In this document: positions 1 to 6,300 of the stretch, one piece after another
Position numbering within the stretch: the stretch's first letter is position 1
Layout of the letters: each line of letters opens with the position of its first letter
From: Nitrososphaerales archaeon TH5894
Lineage (GTDB): Archaea > Thermoproteota > Nitrososphaeria > Nitrososphaerales > Nitrososphaeraceae
Reading direction: 5' to 3'
DNA: 9,957 nt
NCBI GenBank assembly: GCA_014523485.1
Contig: JAATVK010000128.1
Coordinates: 1-9,957 of the forward strand
The notes under the pieces: model-generated
Database searches by the model: none
What the model was told of the DNA's origin: nothing
The model's input: only the letters and a program-made list of their open reading frames with translations
Program-made: the position numbers and the translations under genes

Positions 1-130
1 CCATTTAGTTATAGGGTCTTTGGGAGAATTTCTTCTATTTCCTATACACATCTTAAAGATATCAGACATAAGAGATAAGAGACATAATGAAACTGAAGGT
101 GTCTAAGACACAAGGAATTAATTTTACTAT

Positions 131-1036
131 CTACTGACGTTCCAATATATGACGATCCCAGTTAGCACATATTGCTGCTGCTTCATAACTGCTCTGTAAG
201 AAAGACAATAATATTTTGTCAGGTGAATCGGATCTTCGAACAATATCATATGGAAGAAGGAATTCTCCCATTCCTTCATGGTAGAACGCGTCTGCTGGTT
301 GGATAGAATAGTCCTTAAATCCTTGAGGTTCAGGATAAGCATAGGCATAGAAAACTGGTTCATCTATAGAACCTCCGCCTGGCCAGAAACCGCAACTACT
401 CACTTCGTGTGAATATGCTTCTACTGCCACAAAACGAGCCATATTTGGTGCACCTGGGTGCGAAGGCGCTTTTCGTCCTGAAAATCGGGTTACTGCCAGA
501 TCAAAAGCTCCCCAGAAAAAATGTACTGGGCTAACTTTACCAATAAATCGGGAACTAAACAAAGAGAGTATACGACTTCCTTGAGCCAGAATACGCCATA
601 CACGTTGTGCATATTCAGGATCATAGTCAAGATGATTAAAATCCTCCTCAAATGGAGTACGATCCGGTACTTCGACAGGTGTTGTCCAGATGGTTACAGG
701 CATCCCTAGTGAACTCAAGGCTGTCATCGTTTCTTTATAAAACTCAGCTACTGATCGTGGTCTAAGAGGGATTCTCTTGGTAGAACCTTCATCTGTTTGG
801 ATGACAAGCAGGTGATCAATAAAATCAAAATCTATCTGAAGTAGTCTATCATTGTAGAACATAGCTGAGGTTGTAAGTCCTCTAGGTGTAACATACAATG
901 TAGTATTCCACCAGTGATTCCTGAATGGAGTAAGTGCAAGTCGGATCTTGCCTACTATTTGTGTCCACATATGCAATGTGGTATAGGTGTCTTTCCACTC
1001 CCCCAACGGTAATGCTGGCCATAAGTTGGTAGTCAT
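131..1036 (-). CDS. DUF5996 family protein, 301 aa
   Basis: I recognise this as a full-length DUF5996 protein, a family of about 300 residues known mainly from bacteria, with no established function. Seen: the family-typical N-terminal block (NLWPALPLGEWKDTYTTLHM, residues 4-23), HWWN at 41-44, RGLTTS at 52-57, FDFIDHLL at 70-77, and a conserved SHEVSSCGFWPGGG block at 209-222 holding the most striking His, Glu and Cys. No signal peptide or membrane segment is visible, so it is probably cytoplasmic. The ATG at 1036 is chosen because GGGAG lies 7 nt before it; the frame also extends to a TTG at 1060, which would add 8 unconserved residues. The gene looks clearly richer in G+C than the flanking spacers, and together with the bacterial family distribution this suggests acquisition from bacteria (inference). 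It stands alone, with no operon partner visible. Confidence 0.9.
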   Translation of the reverse strand: MTTNLWPALPLGEWKDTYTTLHMWTQIVGKIRLALTPFRNHWWNTTLYVTPRGLTTSAMFYNDRLLQIDFDFIDHLLVIQTDEGSTKRIPLRPRSVAEFYKETMTALSSLGMPVTIWTTPVEVPDRTPFEEDFNHLDYDPEYAQRVWRILAQGSRILSLFSSRFIGKVSPVHFFWGAFDLAVTRFSGRKAPSHPGAPNMARFVAVEAYSHEVSSCGFWPGGGSIDEPVFYAYAYPEPQGFKDYSIQPADAFYHEGMGEFLLPYDIVRRSDSPDKILLSFLQSSYEAAAICANWDRHILERQ

Positions 1037-1039
1037 TGA

Positions 1040-1048
1040 TTTACTCCC
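1040..1048 (-). promoter_or_regulatory. Shine-Dalgarno site of the DUF5996 gene
   Basis: On the minus strand AAAGGGAGT precedes the ATG at 1036, with 7 nt between GGGAG and the ATG. This decides the start in favour of ATG 1036 over TTG 1060. Most other genes here lack such a site and look leaderless. Confidence 0.7.
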
Positions 1049-1060
1049 TTTCGGCACCAA

Positions 1061-1343
1061 CTATGAGACGGATCACTTAAGATAAGATCAAGCTTATGGG
1101 TACTGCAAATTCGATTATTGACCTTCATGAGTATGATCTTAGCTTGTATATGTGCTCTCATGGATTTAAGTAATCTATATATGAAATTGCTATTATCGTT
1201 CATTTATATCTATTAATAAGATTGTTATTATTATTATAATTATAATTTTTAATTGTAAACATCTAACTTATTGGATATAATTAAATTAAATGTTCAATTC
1301 AACCTGCTACTATATGGTTTTTAATAGTATTAATAAAATAGAC
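1061..1343. other. Spacer between DUF5996 and the first PPOX gene
   Basis: AT-rich spacer holding the upstream region of the DUF5996 gene and the 3' flank of the PPOX gene. I see no convincing TATA box for the DUF5996 gene, no RNA gene and no open frame with coding character. The stretch 1200-1290 is almost purely A and T. Confidence 0.5.
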
Positions 1344-1805
1344 CTAAGACTTTCCAATAAACTCTGTATATCTTGGAGGTAAATAATACATTTTCTCGGG
1401 TTTAATTTTACATATCACCCTTTTGACTGAAGGTGAATGACCCGGGTATCTATCAGTATTAAGATATTTTTTTGCAAGTTTGTCTATATGTTCATCAGCT
1501 CCTATTGTTGTCTGTTCAATGACAGTTCCTTGAATTGTTACCATACTATATGGGTTATTTTTATTGACAAGTGATAGAGATATTCTAGGATCTCTCGAAA
1601 TATTTTTATGTTTTATTCTTCCCTGGGCTGTATTGAATAAAATAATATTATTATTGTCATCAATATCGATCCAAATAGGAGATACCTGTGGTCTACCATC
1701 TTTCATTATTGTTCCCAAAAAAGCAAAATTTTTATCTTTTATTATTTTTACTACTGGTTCAGTGAGAATCCTTTTTTTTTCTTTGTCCTCATCAATAATA
1801 TTCAT
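1344..1805 (-). CDS. PPOX class F420-dependent enzyme (split-barrel flavin-fold protein), 153 aa
   Basis: A small pyridoxamine-5'-phosphate-oxidase-like split-barrel protein of the type annotated as PPOX class F420-dependent. Seen: NFAFLGTIMKDGRPQVSPIW (26-45), the usual first beta-hairpin; FNTAQGRIKHKNISRDPRIS (57-76), whose Gly-Arg-Ile-Lys-x-Lys segment lies where the family contacts the phosphate of F420 or flavin; and NPYSMVTIQGTVIE (84-97), the following strands. The length fits the family, whose members work as dimers in the cytosol and reduce varied substrates with F420H2 or carry FMN. The substrate cannot be read from sequence. It starts with ATG and ends with TAG, without a clear Shine-Dalgarno; a weak TATA-like CCTATAAGG lies about 31 nt upstream (near 1836), consistent with leaderless transcription. 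A close paralogue sits at 5767-6192. The family call is secure; F420 rather than FMN is inferred. Confidence 0.88.
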   Translation of the reverse strand: MNIIDEDKEKKRILTEPVVKIIKDKNFAFLGTIMKDGRPQVSPIWIDIDDNNNIILFNTAQGRIKHKNISRDPRISLSLVNKNNPYSMVTIQGTVIEQTTIGADEHIDKLAKKYLNTDRYPGHSPSVKRVICKIKPEKMYYLPPRYTEFIGKS

Positions 1806-2127
1806 GTTTTAAATTATTATCAAAGATTGTTCCTTATAGGTGTTCAATTACTTAACTTACTAGTGATAATAAGAATACTATATTTAGATTATATGTCAAT
1901 AATGATGTTTTGTTTTTTCAGATAGTAATTTAGAATATAGATAATGATAAGAAACATTATCCTAATCTGTATAAGAAATATCAAAATATAGAAATTATAT
2001 TATTATAAAAATAATAATATTTATCTGCTCTAGTAGAAAAAACAAATCAATATTAGAACAAATGTCAGAAGAATTAGATTATAAAATAGTAATTTTTAAA
2101 ATAAATTAATTGCCTTTTCTATTTTAT
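1806..2127. other. AT-rich spacer between the first PPOX gene and the hydrolase operon
   Basis: This 322-bp stretch separates two same-strand transcription units. It contains a 7-bp inverted repeat (GATAATG at 1940-1946, CATTATC at 1955-1961, 8-nt loop) of unknown meaning. On the minus strand just after the hydrolase stop there are T-rich runs (about 2090-2115) that could end transcription, as oligo-T tracts do in archaea. No credible gene was found on either strand. Confidence 0.5.
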
Positions 2128-2784
2128 TCAAACTGGAAAATTATTTGATACCCATGATTTTGCAACTAGTATATCCTTTTGAATTAGATTGTGACTGGAA
2201 GGTTGCCACTTCAATGTTGTGATTGCATTAGTCTTTTGAAACAAACTATAAAGATTTTCTGTCTCATTTCTCGAAACTATTGGATCTTGTACCCCTGCAG
2301 ATAATAGTATTTTTTTGTTTAAAAGATTTGGTAGGGATTCAGGAATAAAAGGAACCATTGCCCTGAAAAGAATTGCTCCTTGAAGTACTTCTGGACGAAG
2401 AAAGAGCATACTAACAGCTATGTTTGCTCCATTTGAAAATCCAATTGCAATTGTCTTTTCTAAATTAAATTTATAGTGAAAGGAACATTTTTGGATAAAA
2501 TCCGCAAGTTCGTGTGATCTAATGTGAAGATCTTCTATATCAAAGACTCCCTCAGATAATCGTCTAAAAAACCTAGGCATATTATTTTCCAATACTTTTC
2601 CTCTAGGACTTAATATAGATGCATTAGGTTCAATTTTCTTTCCAAGAAAAATAAGATCTTCTTCATTTCCACCTGTACCATGTAATAATACAAGTGTTAA
2701 TTTCTTATTTCCCTCATCATATTCTTTGTCATGAGAAGAATTAATAAATATATGATTAAAACCAAAATTATTGGATTTAATCAT
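2128..2784 (-). CDS. Alpha/beta hydrolase, MhqD-like (phospholipase/carboxylesterase family), 218 aa
   Basis: A cytosolic serine hydrolase of the small carboxylesterase/phospholipase type. Seen: LLHGTGGNEED (33-43), where the HGTGG forms the oxyanion loop; the nucleophile elbow GFSNGAN (115-121) with Ser117; and the remaining triad candidates Asp167 in GVQDPIV and His198 in SSHNL near the C-terminus. The length is normal and there is no signal peptide. Its ATG lies 5 nt after the stop of the upstream ring-cleaving dioxygenase, so the two are almost certainly cotranscribed. No Shine-Dalgarno is visible, so reinitiation after the dioxygenase is likely. In Bacillus subtilis the equivalent pair MhqE (dioxygenase) and MhqD (hydrolase) protects against quinones and diazo compounds; by analogy this enzyme would hydrolyse the ring-fission product (inference). 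An ordinary carboxylesterase of unknown substrate is the alternative. Confidence 0.88.
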   Translation of the reverse strand: MIKSNNFGFNHIFINSSHDKEYDEGNKKLTLVLLHGTGGNEEDLIFLGKKIEPNASILSPRGKVLENNMPRFFRRLSEGVFDIEDLHIRSHELADFIQKCSFHYKFNLEKTIAIGFSNGANIAVSMLFLRPEVLQGAILFRAMVPFIPESLPNLLNKKILLSAGVQDPIVSRNETENLYSLFQKTNAITTLKWQPSSHNLIQKDILVAKSWVSNNFPV

Positions 2785-2789
2785 TATTG

Positions 2790-3779
2790 CTAGTCACTTA
2801 TCCTTAAACTATCTTTATTTTTAGATAGTTCTATCTTTGGCAATACTTTTTCTAAACTTTCTCTTAATGGTTCAAGCCACGTGGGTAACATTAGCTTTCT
2901 TCCTAAATCTTCTATTTTTTGATCTATAGTAAATCCTGGAGGATCTGTAGCAATTTCAAATAAAATCTCACCTGGTTCTCTGAAATATACTGAATGAAAA
3001 TAAGTTCTATCAATTACAGGTGTAGGATTTAAGCCTTTTTTTATAATACTTTTCCTAATCAATTTTTGGTTTTCATCTGAAGAAGTACGAAATGCTATAT
3101 GATGAACAGTTCCTATTCCAATCTGTCCAGAATGAGTATATGGCAAACAAAGAACATCTAACACTTTAGCTCCAGTAGATTTTGAATCTATATTTTGAAA
3201 GCGGAAACGGTTACCTTCATTTTCTATCATTTTGTATCCTAACTCATTTAAAATTTCTGACGTAAGCTCATATCCTTCTTCAGATAAACTTACAGAATAA
3301 AATCCTCTTATACCATTTTCGTAAGAGATTGGACCATCTTTCCAAAATCTTTCGTCATTCTCTCTTGCTGATGAGTGAGCAACAAGTTCCAATTGAAGGC
3401 CATCAGGATCGTATAGCGTTATTACCTGTTCATTCTCAAAACGTTTTTTAGGACCTTCAAAACAAATATCGTTACTATTTAGACGATCCTTCCAATAATC
3501 AATAGATTTTTCAGGTACTAAAAAAGATGTTGTTATAGCTTGACCTGTTCCTCTATGACCTTTTGGAGCATCAGACCATGGAAAGAATGTTAAAATTGTT
3601 CCGGGATGACCTACTTCGTCTCCATAATATAGATGATATGTAGTAGGATCATCAAAGTTTACTGTTAATTTGACCAACCTCAATCCTAATAATTTCGTGT
3701 AAAAATCAATATTTTTTTGTGGATCACTACAAATGGCCGTAACATGATGTAGCCCAGATATCTGGTTTTTGTTATTCAT
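2790..3779 (-). CDS. Ring-cleaving dioxygenase, MhqE/MhqO-like, VOC superfamily, 329 aa
   Basis: A two-module glyoxalase-fold (VOC) protein of the family annotated as ring-cleaving dioxygenase, taking part in hydroquinone or catechol detoxification in bacteria. Seen: module 1 starts at GLHHVTAICSDPQKNIDFYT (9-28) and ends in LYDPDGLQLELVAH (122-135); module 2 runs from about 155 to 280, with GTVHHIAFRT (223-232) and YFREPGEILFEIATDPPGF (265-283). His12, His227 and Glu275 occupy the expected positions of a metal-binding facial triad (Fe2+ or Mn2+), so the site looks intact. The length is typical. It is the first gene of an operon with the hydrolase that follows by 5 nt. The ATG is preceded by a purine-rich leader and no Shine-Dalgarno at usual distance. 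No MhqR-like MarR regulator is adjacent, so its control here must differ from B. subtilis. The natural substrate is inferred, not shown. Confidence 0.9.
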   Translation of the reverse strand: MNNKNQISGLHHVTAICSDPQKNIDFYTKLLGLRLVKLTVNFDDPTTYHLYYGDEVGHPGTILTFFPWSDAPKGHRGTGQAITTSFLVPEKSIDYWKDRLNSNDICFEGPKKRFENEQVITLYDPDGLQLELVAHSSARENDERFWKDGPISYENGIRGFYSVSLSEEGYELTSEILNELGYKMIENEGNRFRFQNIDSKSTGAKVLDVLCLPYTHSGQIGIGTVHHIAFRTSSDENQKLIRKSIIKKGLNPTPVIDRTYFHSVYFREPGEILFEIATDPPGFTIDQKIEDLGRKLMLPTWLEPLRESLEKVLPKIELSKNKDSLRISD

Positions 3780-3796
3780 ATATTTATATTTAATAT

Positions 3797-3820
3797 CCTT
3801 CTTCTTTTTCTTTTTTTCTC
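3797..3820 (-). promoter_or_regulatory. Purine-rich leader tract before the dioxygenase gene
   Basis: The plus strand holds an unbroken 24-nt pyrimidine tract, so the minus-strand leader is all purine (GAGAAAAAAAGAAAAAGAAG and on to AAGG). It lies 18-41 nt before the ATG at 3779, with an AT-rich TATA candidate beyond it (about 3822-3840). It could be an unstructured 5' leader of the operon or part of its core promoter. The AAGGA within it is about 15 nt from the ATG, too far for a normal Shine-Dalgarno. Confidence 0.35.
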
Positions 3821-3970
3821 AGCATAAATTTTTATCTATAAAATGTATAACACATTTTTACTAATTAACCCGAATCAATCAATAATCTTGACTCCAACAT
3901 ATAATGACATTCCAATCATTCTATATTATAATAGATAGAGCAAAAAATAATAACAACTGGGGAGATTATT

Positions 3971-4006
3971 ATGGGTTCTCTAATTGGATATCACGTATCT
4001 AAGTAA
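3971..4006 (+). CDS. Possible short ORF (11 aa) with a strong ribosome binding site
   Basis: ATG at 3971 opens an 11-codon frame (MGSLIGYHVSK) ended by TAA. It is preceded by GGGGAG at 3959-3964, six nt from the ATG, one of the best Shine-Dalgarno matches in the window. There is no match to a known family. It could be a leader peptide, a tiny protein, or the surviving start of a lost gene. The next plus-strand gene begins about 170 nt downstream, so a leader role for it is not compelling. The ribosome site is seen; translation is inference. Confidence 0.3.
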   Translation: MGSLIGYHVSK

Positions 4007-4142
4007 CAATGTAGTACCATAAATTAGAAACACTATAGAGTTGTAACAAACTAAGGTTTATATTTTTAATTTAGATAAGTATGGCTCTATATAATTAATT
4101 TAGTTTCTGTTATAATATATACCACTATATTTTTTGTTACAT

Positions 4143-4152
4143 TATATTTAAA
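4143..4152 (+). promoter_or_regulatory. TATA-like box of the repeat-containing ORF
   Basis: TATATTTAAA lies with its centre about 31 nt before the ATG at 4179. This matches the distance expected if transcription starts at or just before the ATG, and no Shine-Dalgarno is present, so a leaderless mRNA is likely. Confidence 0.5.
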
Positions 4153-4178
4153 TCCTCGGATTACCTATTAAATATTAT

Positions 4179-4724
4179 ATGAAAGTTGAAAATACCACAA
4201 GTTCCTGTTTTGAATTATGTTTTGATTCAAAAACAGAAGAATTAAAAATAAACCATTCCCCTACTCATCCGAAGAATTACTATACTACAAGTTCCTGTTT
4301 TGAATTATGTTTTGATTCAAAAACAGAAGAATTAAAAATAAACCATTCCCCTACTCATTCTTCCCCTATTCATCCGAAGAATTACTATACTTTAAGATAT
4401 TTCTACAATCCAAATAAAACATTTTTTCGTCTATTTATGCATACAAATGTTTATGATAAATTAACGAATGAGAATATAGAGAAACAAGGAATATTGTTGA
4501 GAAGTTGGAATCCTATAACCAAACGAGGGGAACGCTATATTTTTAGAAAGGGAGAAGAAGGAGATGGCGATTTGAATTTAAAGAGAGTTTATTTACCAAA
4601 TACAAAAACAATTTTTAAGTTTGCTAGTAGTGAAGATGTAAAGGAAGAAAGTTACAAATTAGCAGAAGAGATAATTAAAGAATGTCCTCATAAAGATATT
4701 GAATTAAAATTTAGTACTAATTAA
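4179..4724 (+). CDS. Unrecognised 181-aa protein with duplicated N-terminal repeat
   Basis: I do not recognise a family. Residues 6-35 and 36-70 are two copies of one unit; residues 7-30 and 37-60 are identical (TTSSCFELCFDSKTEELKIN and on to HSPTH at DNA level without change), and the second copy has a 5-residue insertion (SSPIH) that itself repeats HSPTH. Each copy carries Cys-x3-Cys-x11-His-x4-His (C10, C14, H26, H30; C40, C44, H56, H60, then H65). The rest (71-181) is unique: alternating aromatic residues at 71-90 suggest beta strands, a Lys/Glu-rich charged stretch follows, and 153-170 looks helical. No signal peptide or membrane segment is seen. Without the duplication the protein would be about 146-151 aa. 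Start codon ATG, with a TATA box at leaderless distance. It stands alone on the plus strand. The protein is probably real because the duplication, at 90 bp plus 15 bp, keeps the frame open. Confidence 0.7.
   Translation: MKVENTTSSCFELCFDSKTEELKINHSPTHPKNYYTTSSCFELCFDSKTEELKINHSPTHSSPIHPKNYYTLRYFYNPNKTFFRLFMHTNVYDKLTNENIEKQGILLRSWNPITKRGERYIFRKGEEGDGDLNLKRVYLPNTKTIFKFASSEDVKEESYKLAEEIIKECPHKDIELKFSTN
4194..4388 (+). repeat. 90-bp tandem duplication with nested 15-bp repeat
   Basis: Copy 1 spans 4194-4283 and copy 2 spans 4284-4388. Bases 4197-4268 and 4287-4358 (72 bp) are identical; the next flanking differences are single C/T changes at 4196/4286 and 4269/4359. Copy 2 is longer by 15 bp because CATTCCCCTACTCAT (4344-4358) is followed by the related TCTTCCCCTATTCAT (4359-4373). 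Both lengths are multiples of three, so the frame is kept. The lack of silent changes points to a recent event. Confidence 0.95.
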
Positions 4725-5227
4725 TTATAATCATTATAAATACAAAGATCCTAATTAGCTATACATAAAACAAAGTCTGTAAAAAATGAGACTCTCTTAT
4801 TTATATTTTATAATTGAGTACGATAAGTTCAATATACAATAATACTATGTTTAAGCTCGTACTACTCAAGATTAGAACATATCTATAATATAGGAATTAG
4901 AATTAATAAAGAATTAAGAGTTCACGTTAGCAAAAAGTCATTCTATCTCTCTCTATCTTTTCTGAATCTTTTACTTCACACAGTTACTATTTAATTCTAA
5001 TACTCCCTAAATATTTTAAGTTCACTTTCAATTTGCAGAAAATTTCGGTGGACAAATTTTAAATATTGAAATTCAAAAAGAAACCTTATAGAATCAATTA
5101 AATTCAAAATTTAAATACATCTATTTTGTATAAAAGTTTAACCTAACCGAATGATATATTTTCCAGTCCAGTGTAAATCCTTAAAGTTAATTTCTATTAA
5201 TGAATTATTTATCTAGTTCTTACACAT
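4725..5227. other. AT-rich spacer between the repeat ORF and the DUF4760-like gene
   Basis: About 500 bp with no credible gene. Just after the upstream stop is a 7-bp AT-only palindrome (TTATAAT C ATTATAA, about 4725-4739), possibly part of a terminator. An imperfect inverted repeat pairs TTGAGTACGA (4814-4823) with TCGTACTACTCAA (4857-4869) when three bases bulge out. The last 120 bp contain several TATA-like stretches; the one best placed for the next gene is listed separately. Confidence 0.5.
5203..5211 (+). promoter_or_regulatory. TATA-like box of the DUF4760-like gene
   Basis: AATTATTTA is centred about 21 nt before the ATG at 5228 and about 30 nt before the in-frame ATG at 5237. The usual archaeal spacing therefore slightly favours the second ATG for a leaderless transcript. 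There is no Shine-Dalgarno at either. Confidence 0.35.
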
Positions 5228-5647
5228 ATGTATATTATGGTTTTAAAAGATGTTATAAATTCTGATATACTAATAAAATTATACAAAATTTATGATAGTC
5301 ATAGAGATGCAATACTTTGGTTTTTGGAAGAACTAGATGTTGATAGTTACGAAGAATATATACAAAAGTATGGAGGATCTTCAATACAAAGATCTTATTT
5401 TATTGCTGTTTGTGGATTTTTCGAGTTATCAGGTGTTATTATAAACCATAGAATGATAGATCCTGATATTTACTTTGATATGTTCAATCCTACTCCATTT
5501 TGGAACAAGGCAGCATCTGCAATAGAAGGAATGAGAAAAAAGAGACCTCATATTTATGAGAATTTTGAAATGTTAAATAATAAGAGATTAGGATGGACAA
5601 AAAAGCGAGAGTATGATAAGAAGAAAATTTCTCATAAAACTAAATAG
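5228..5647 (+). CDS. Small DUF4760-like protein, 139 aa
   Basis: Probably a DUF4760-type protein of unknown function. Seen: a mostly helical protein in which residues 57-120 follow the pattern of that family, an aromatic helix YFIAVCGFFELSGVIINHRM, then IDPDIYFDMFNPTPFW (77-92), a helix ending in GMRKK, and YENFEMLNNKR (110-120). The N-terminal half (5-50) would be two helices. The C-terminus (121-139) is Lys-rich and unstructured. The hydrophobic stretch at 57-72 is short, so I do not call a membrane segment. The start at 5228 is used, but ATG 5237 (MVLKDV) fits the promoter spacing better and loses only three residues. It faces the second PPOX gene tail to tail and has no operon partner. 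The family assignment is from recalled pattern and is moderate; the coding call is firmer. Confidence 0.7.
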   Translation: MYIMVLKDVINSDILIKLYKIYDSHRDAILWFLEELDVDSYEEYIQKYGGSSIQRSYFIAVCGFFELSGVIINHRMIDPDIYFDMFNPTPFWNKAASAIEGMRKKRPHIYENFEMLNNKRLGWTKKREYDKKKISHKTK

Positions 5648-5766
5648 AAAAGATCATACCAAGTTTAGTTATTATATGCAATTGTTTTGCCTATAAATTT
5701 AAAATTTAATATTTTGAAATAATTTAGTGTATAGTCATAATATGCGCGTATGTGAATTTGAGAAGG

Positions 5767-6192
5767 TTACTGATTCATGTGAAGTATTTTTTCAGGTTTT
5801 ATCTTTAAAAGTATTCTTTTTTCTCCGGGTGATCTGCTAGGATATTTATCTTTGCCAATATACTTTTTTGCTAATTTGTCTATATGTTCTTCAGCTGTAT
5901 CTCCACTAATTTGTTCTATTACTTTTCCTCTAATAGTAACCATATTATACGGATTAGTTTGATCAACTATTGCTAGAGCGACTCTAGGATCTCGTGAAAT
6001 ATTCTTTTGTTTAATTCTCCCTTTGGCAGTATTAATAAGAATATTACCATTTTCAATATCTACCCAAGTAGGTGTCACGTGAGGAGAACCATCCTTCATT
6101 AACGAAGACAAAAAAACGAAATTTTTATCTTCAAAAAGTTTTCTAATACGTGGATCATTTAGATTATCCTTGTTTTGATCATTCATAGTCAT
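5767..6192 (-). CDS. PPOX class F420-dependent enzyme, second paralogue, 141 aa
   Basis: A second split-barrel flavin-fold protein, clearly homologous to the one at 1344-1805. Shared blocks include DKNF.FL (22-28), MKDG.P.V.P.W.DI (32-46), NTA.GRIK.KNISRDPR (54-70), NPY.MVTI.G.VIEQ (80-94), and EHIDKLAKKY (102-111). The GRIKQKN segment (58-64) is at the cofactor phosphate position. Compared with its paralogue it lacks the last dozen residues. It would act in the cytosol as a dimer using F420 or FMN; the substrate is unknown. Two ATGs, at 6192 and 6186, are both possible starts; no Shine-Dalgarno separates them. Upstream on the same strand lie a 14-codon ORF and a hairpin that could act as a leader. 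The two paralogues are not adjacent, so this is an old or dispersed duplication. Confidence 0.88.
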   Translation of the reverse strand: MTMNDQNKDNLNDPRIRKLFEDKNFVFLSSLMKDGSPHVTPTWVDIENGNILINTAKGRIKQKNISRDPRVALAIVDQTNPYNMVTIRGKVIEQISGDTAEEHIDKLAKKYIGKDKYPSRSPGEKRILLKIKPEKILHMNQ

Positions 6193-6219
6193 AATTAAAT
6201 AGCTACATTATTTCTAATA

Positions 6220-6235
6220 ACTGTTCTCTAACAGT
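6220..6235 (-). promoter_or_regulatory. Hairpin between the short ORF and the second PPOX gene
   Basis: ACTGTT and AACAGT form a perfect 6-bp stem with a 4-nt loop (CTCT on the plus strand). It begins 3 nt after the stop of the 14-codon ORF and ends 27 nt before the PPOX ATG. It could be a leader structure, an operator in the core promoter, or chance; AT-rich archaeal spacers have many weaker palindromes. Confidence 0.35.
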
Positions 6236-6238
6236 GTG

Positions 6239-6283
6239 TCAAATAGTTGGTTCTCCTGCTGGTAACGCCCATAAGTAATTCAT
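6239..6283 (-). CDS. Possible 14-aa leader peptide (MNYLWALPAGEPTI)
   Basis: A minus-strand ATG at 6283 opens a 14-codon frame ended by TGA at 6239-6241. Its codons are distinctly richer in G+C than the surrounding spacer, and a TATA-like TATTTAATTATATTT (about 6312-6326) lies roughly 30-40 nt upstream. It is followed at once by a 6-bp hairpin and then, 46 nt after its stop, by the PPOX start. No family is known to me. It may be a leader peptide, an independent microprotein, or the preserved tail of a lost gene. Confidence 0.3.
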   Translation of the reverse strand: MNYLWALPAGEPTI

Positions 6284-6300
6284 TAATTTATTATTATGTG

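Larger units (their letters stand above)
3780..4178. other. Divergent spacer between the dioxygenase operon and the repeat-containing ORF
   Basis: This stretch carries both divergent promoters. Besides the purine tract and the TATA candidate described separately, it contains an 11-codon ORF at 3971-4006 with a strong Shine-Dalgarno, and dispersed short inverted matches (AGAAAC and TATAGAG near 4025-4040 against CTCTATA and GTTTCT near 4085-4110) with unequal spacing. No tRNA or known RNA fold is recognisable. Confidence 0.4.

Noticed and set aside
1..69. Minus-strand frame open to the left edge from an ATG at 69 (begins MSDIFKMCIGNRR)
   Set aside because: Only 23 codons are visible, no ribosome site or TATA box is convincing and I recognise no family; it may be the start of a gene beyond the window, but it cannot be supported.
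99..111. Palindrome GTGTCT-A-AGACAC downstream of the DUF5996 stop
   Set aside because: A 6-bp stem without a T tract on the transcribed side and too tight a centre for a hairpin; not a supported terminator.
521..709. Plus-strand open frame antisense to the DUF5996 gene
   Set aside because: It lies fully inside a strongly conserved gene and has no coding features of its own. The same holds for the antisense frames at 1564-1812, 7531-7752 and 8401-8598, and the alternative minus-strand frame at 127-363.
1974..2109. Plus-strand open frame ending MSEELDYKIVIFKIN
   Set aside because: The only ATG gives 15 codons, there is no start signal, and composition is that of the AT-rich spacer.
4194..4388. 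Possible CRISPR-like repeat
   Set aside because: There are two contiguous copies within a coding frame, with no spacers and no cas genes.
4814..4869. Imperfect inverted repeat TTGAGTACGA / TCGTACTACTCAA
   Set aside because: It needs a 3-base bulge and a long AT-rich loop; within reach of chance in a spacer of this composition.
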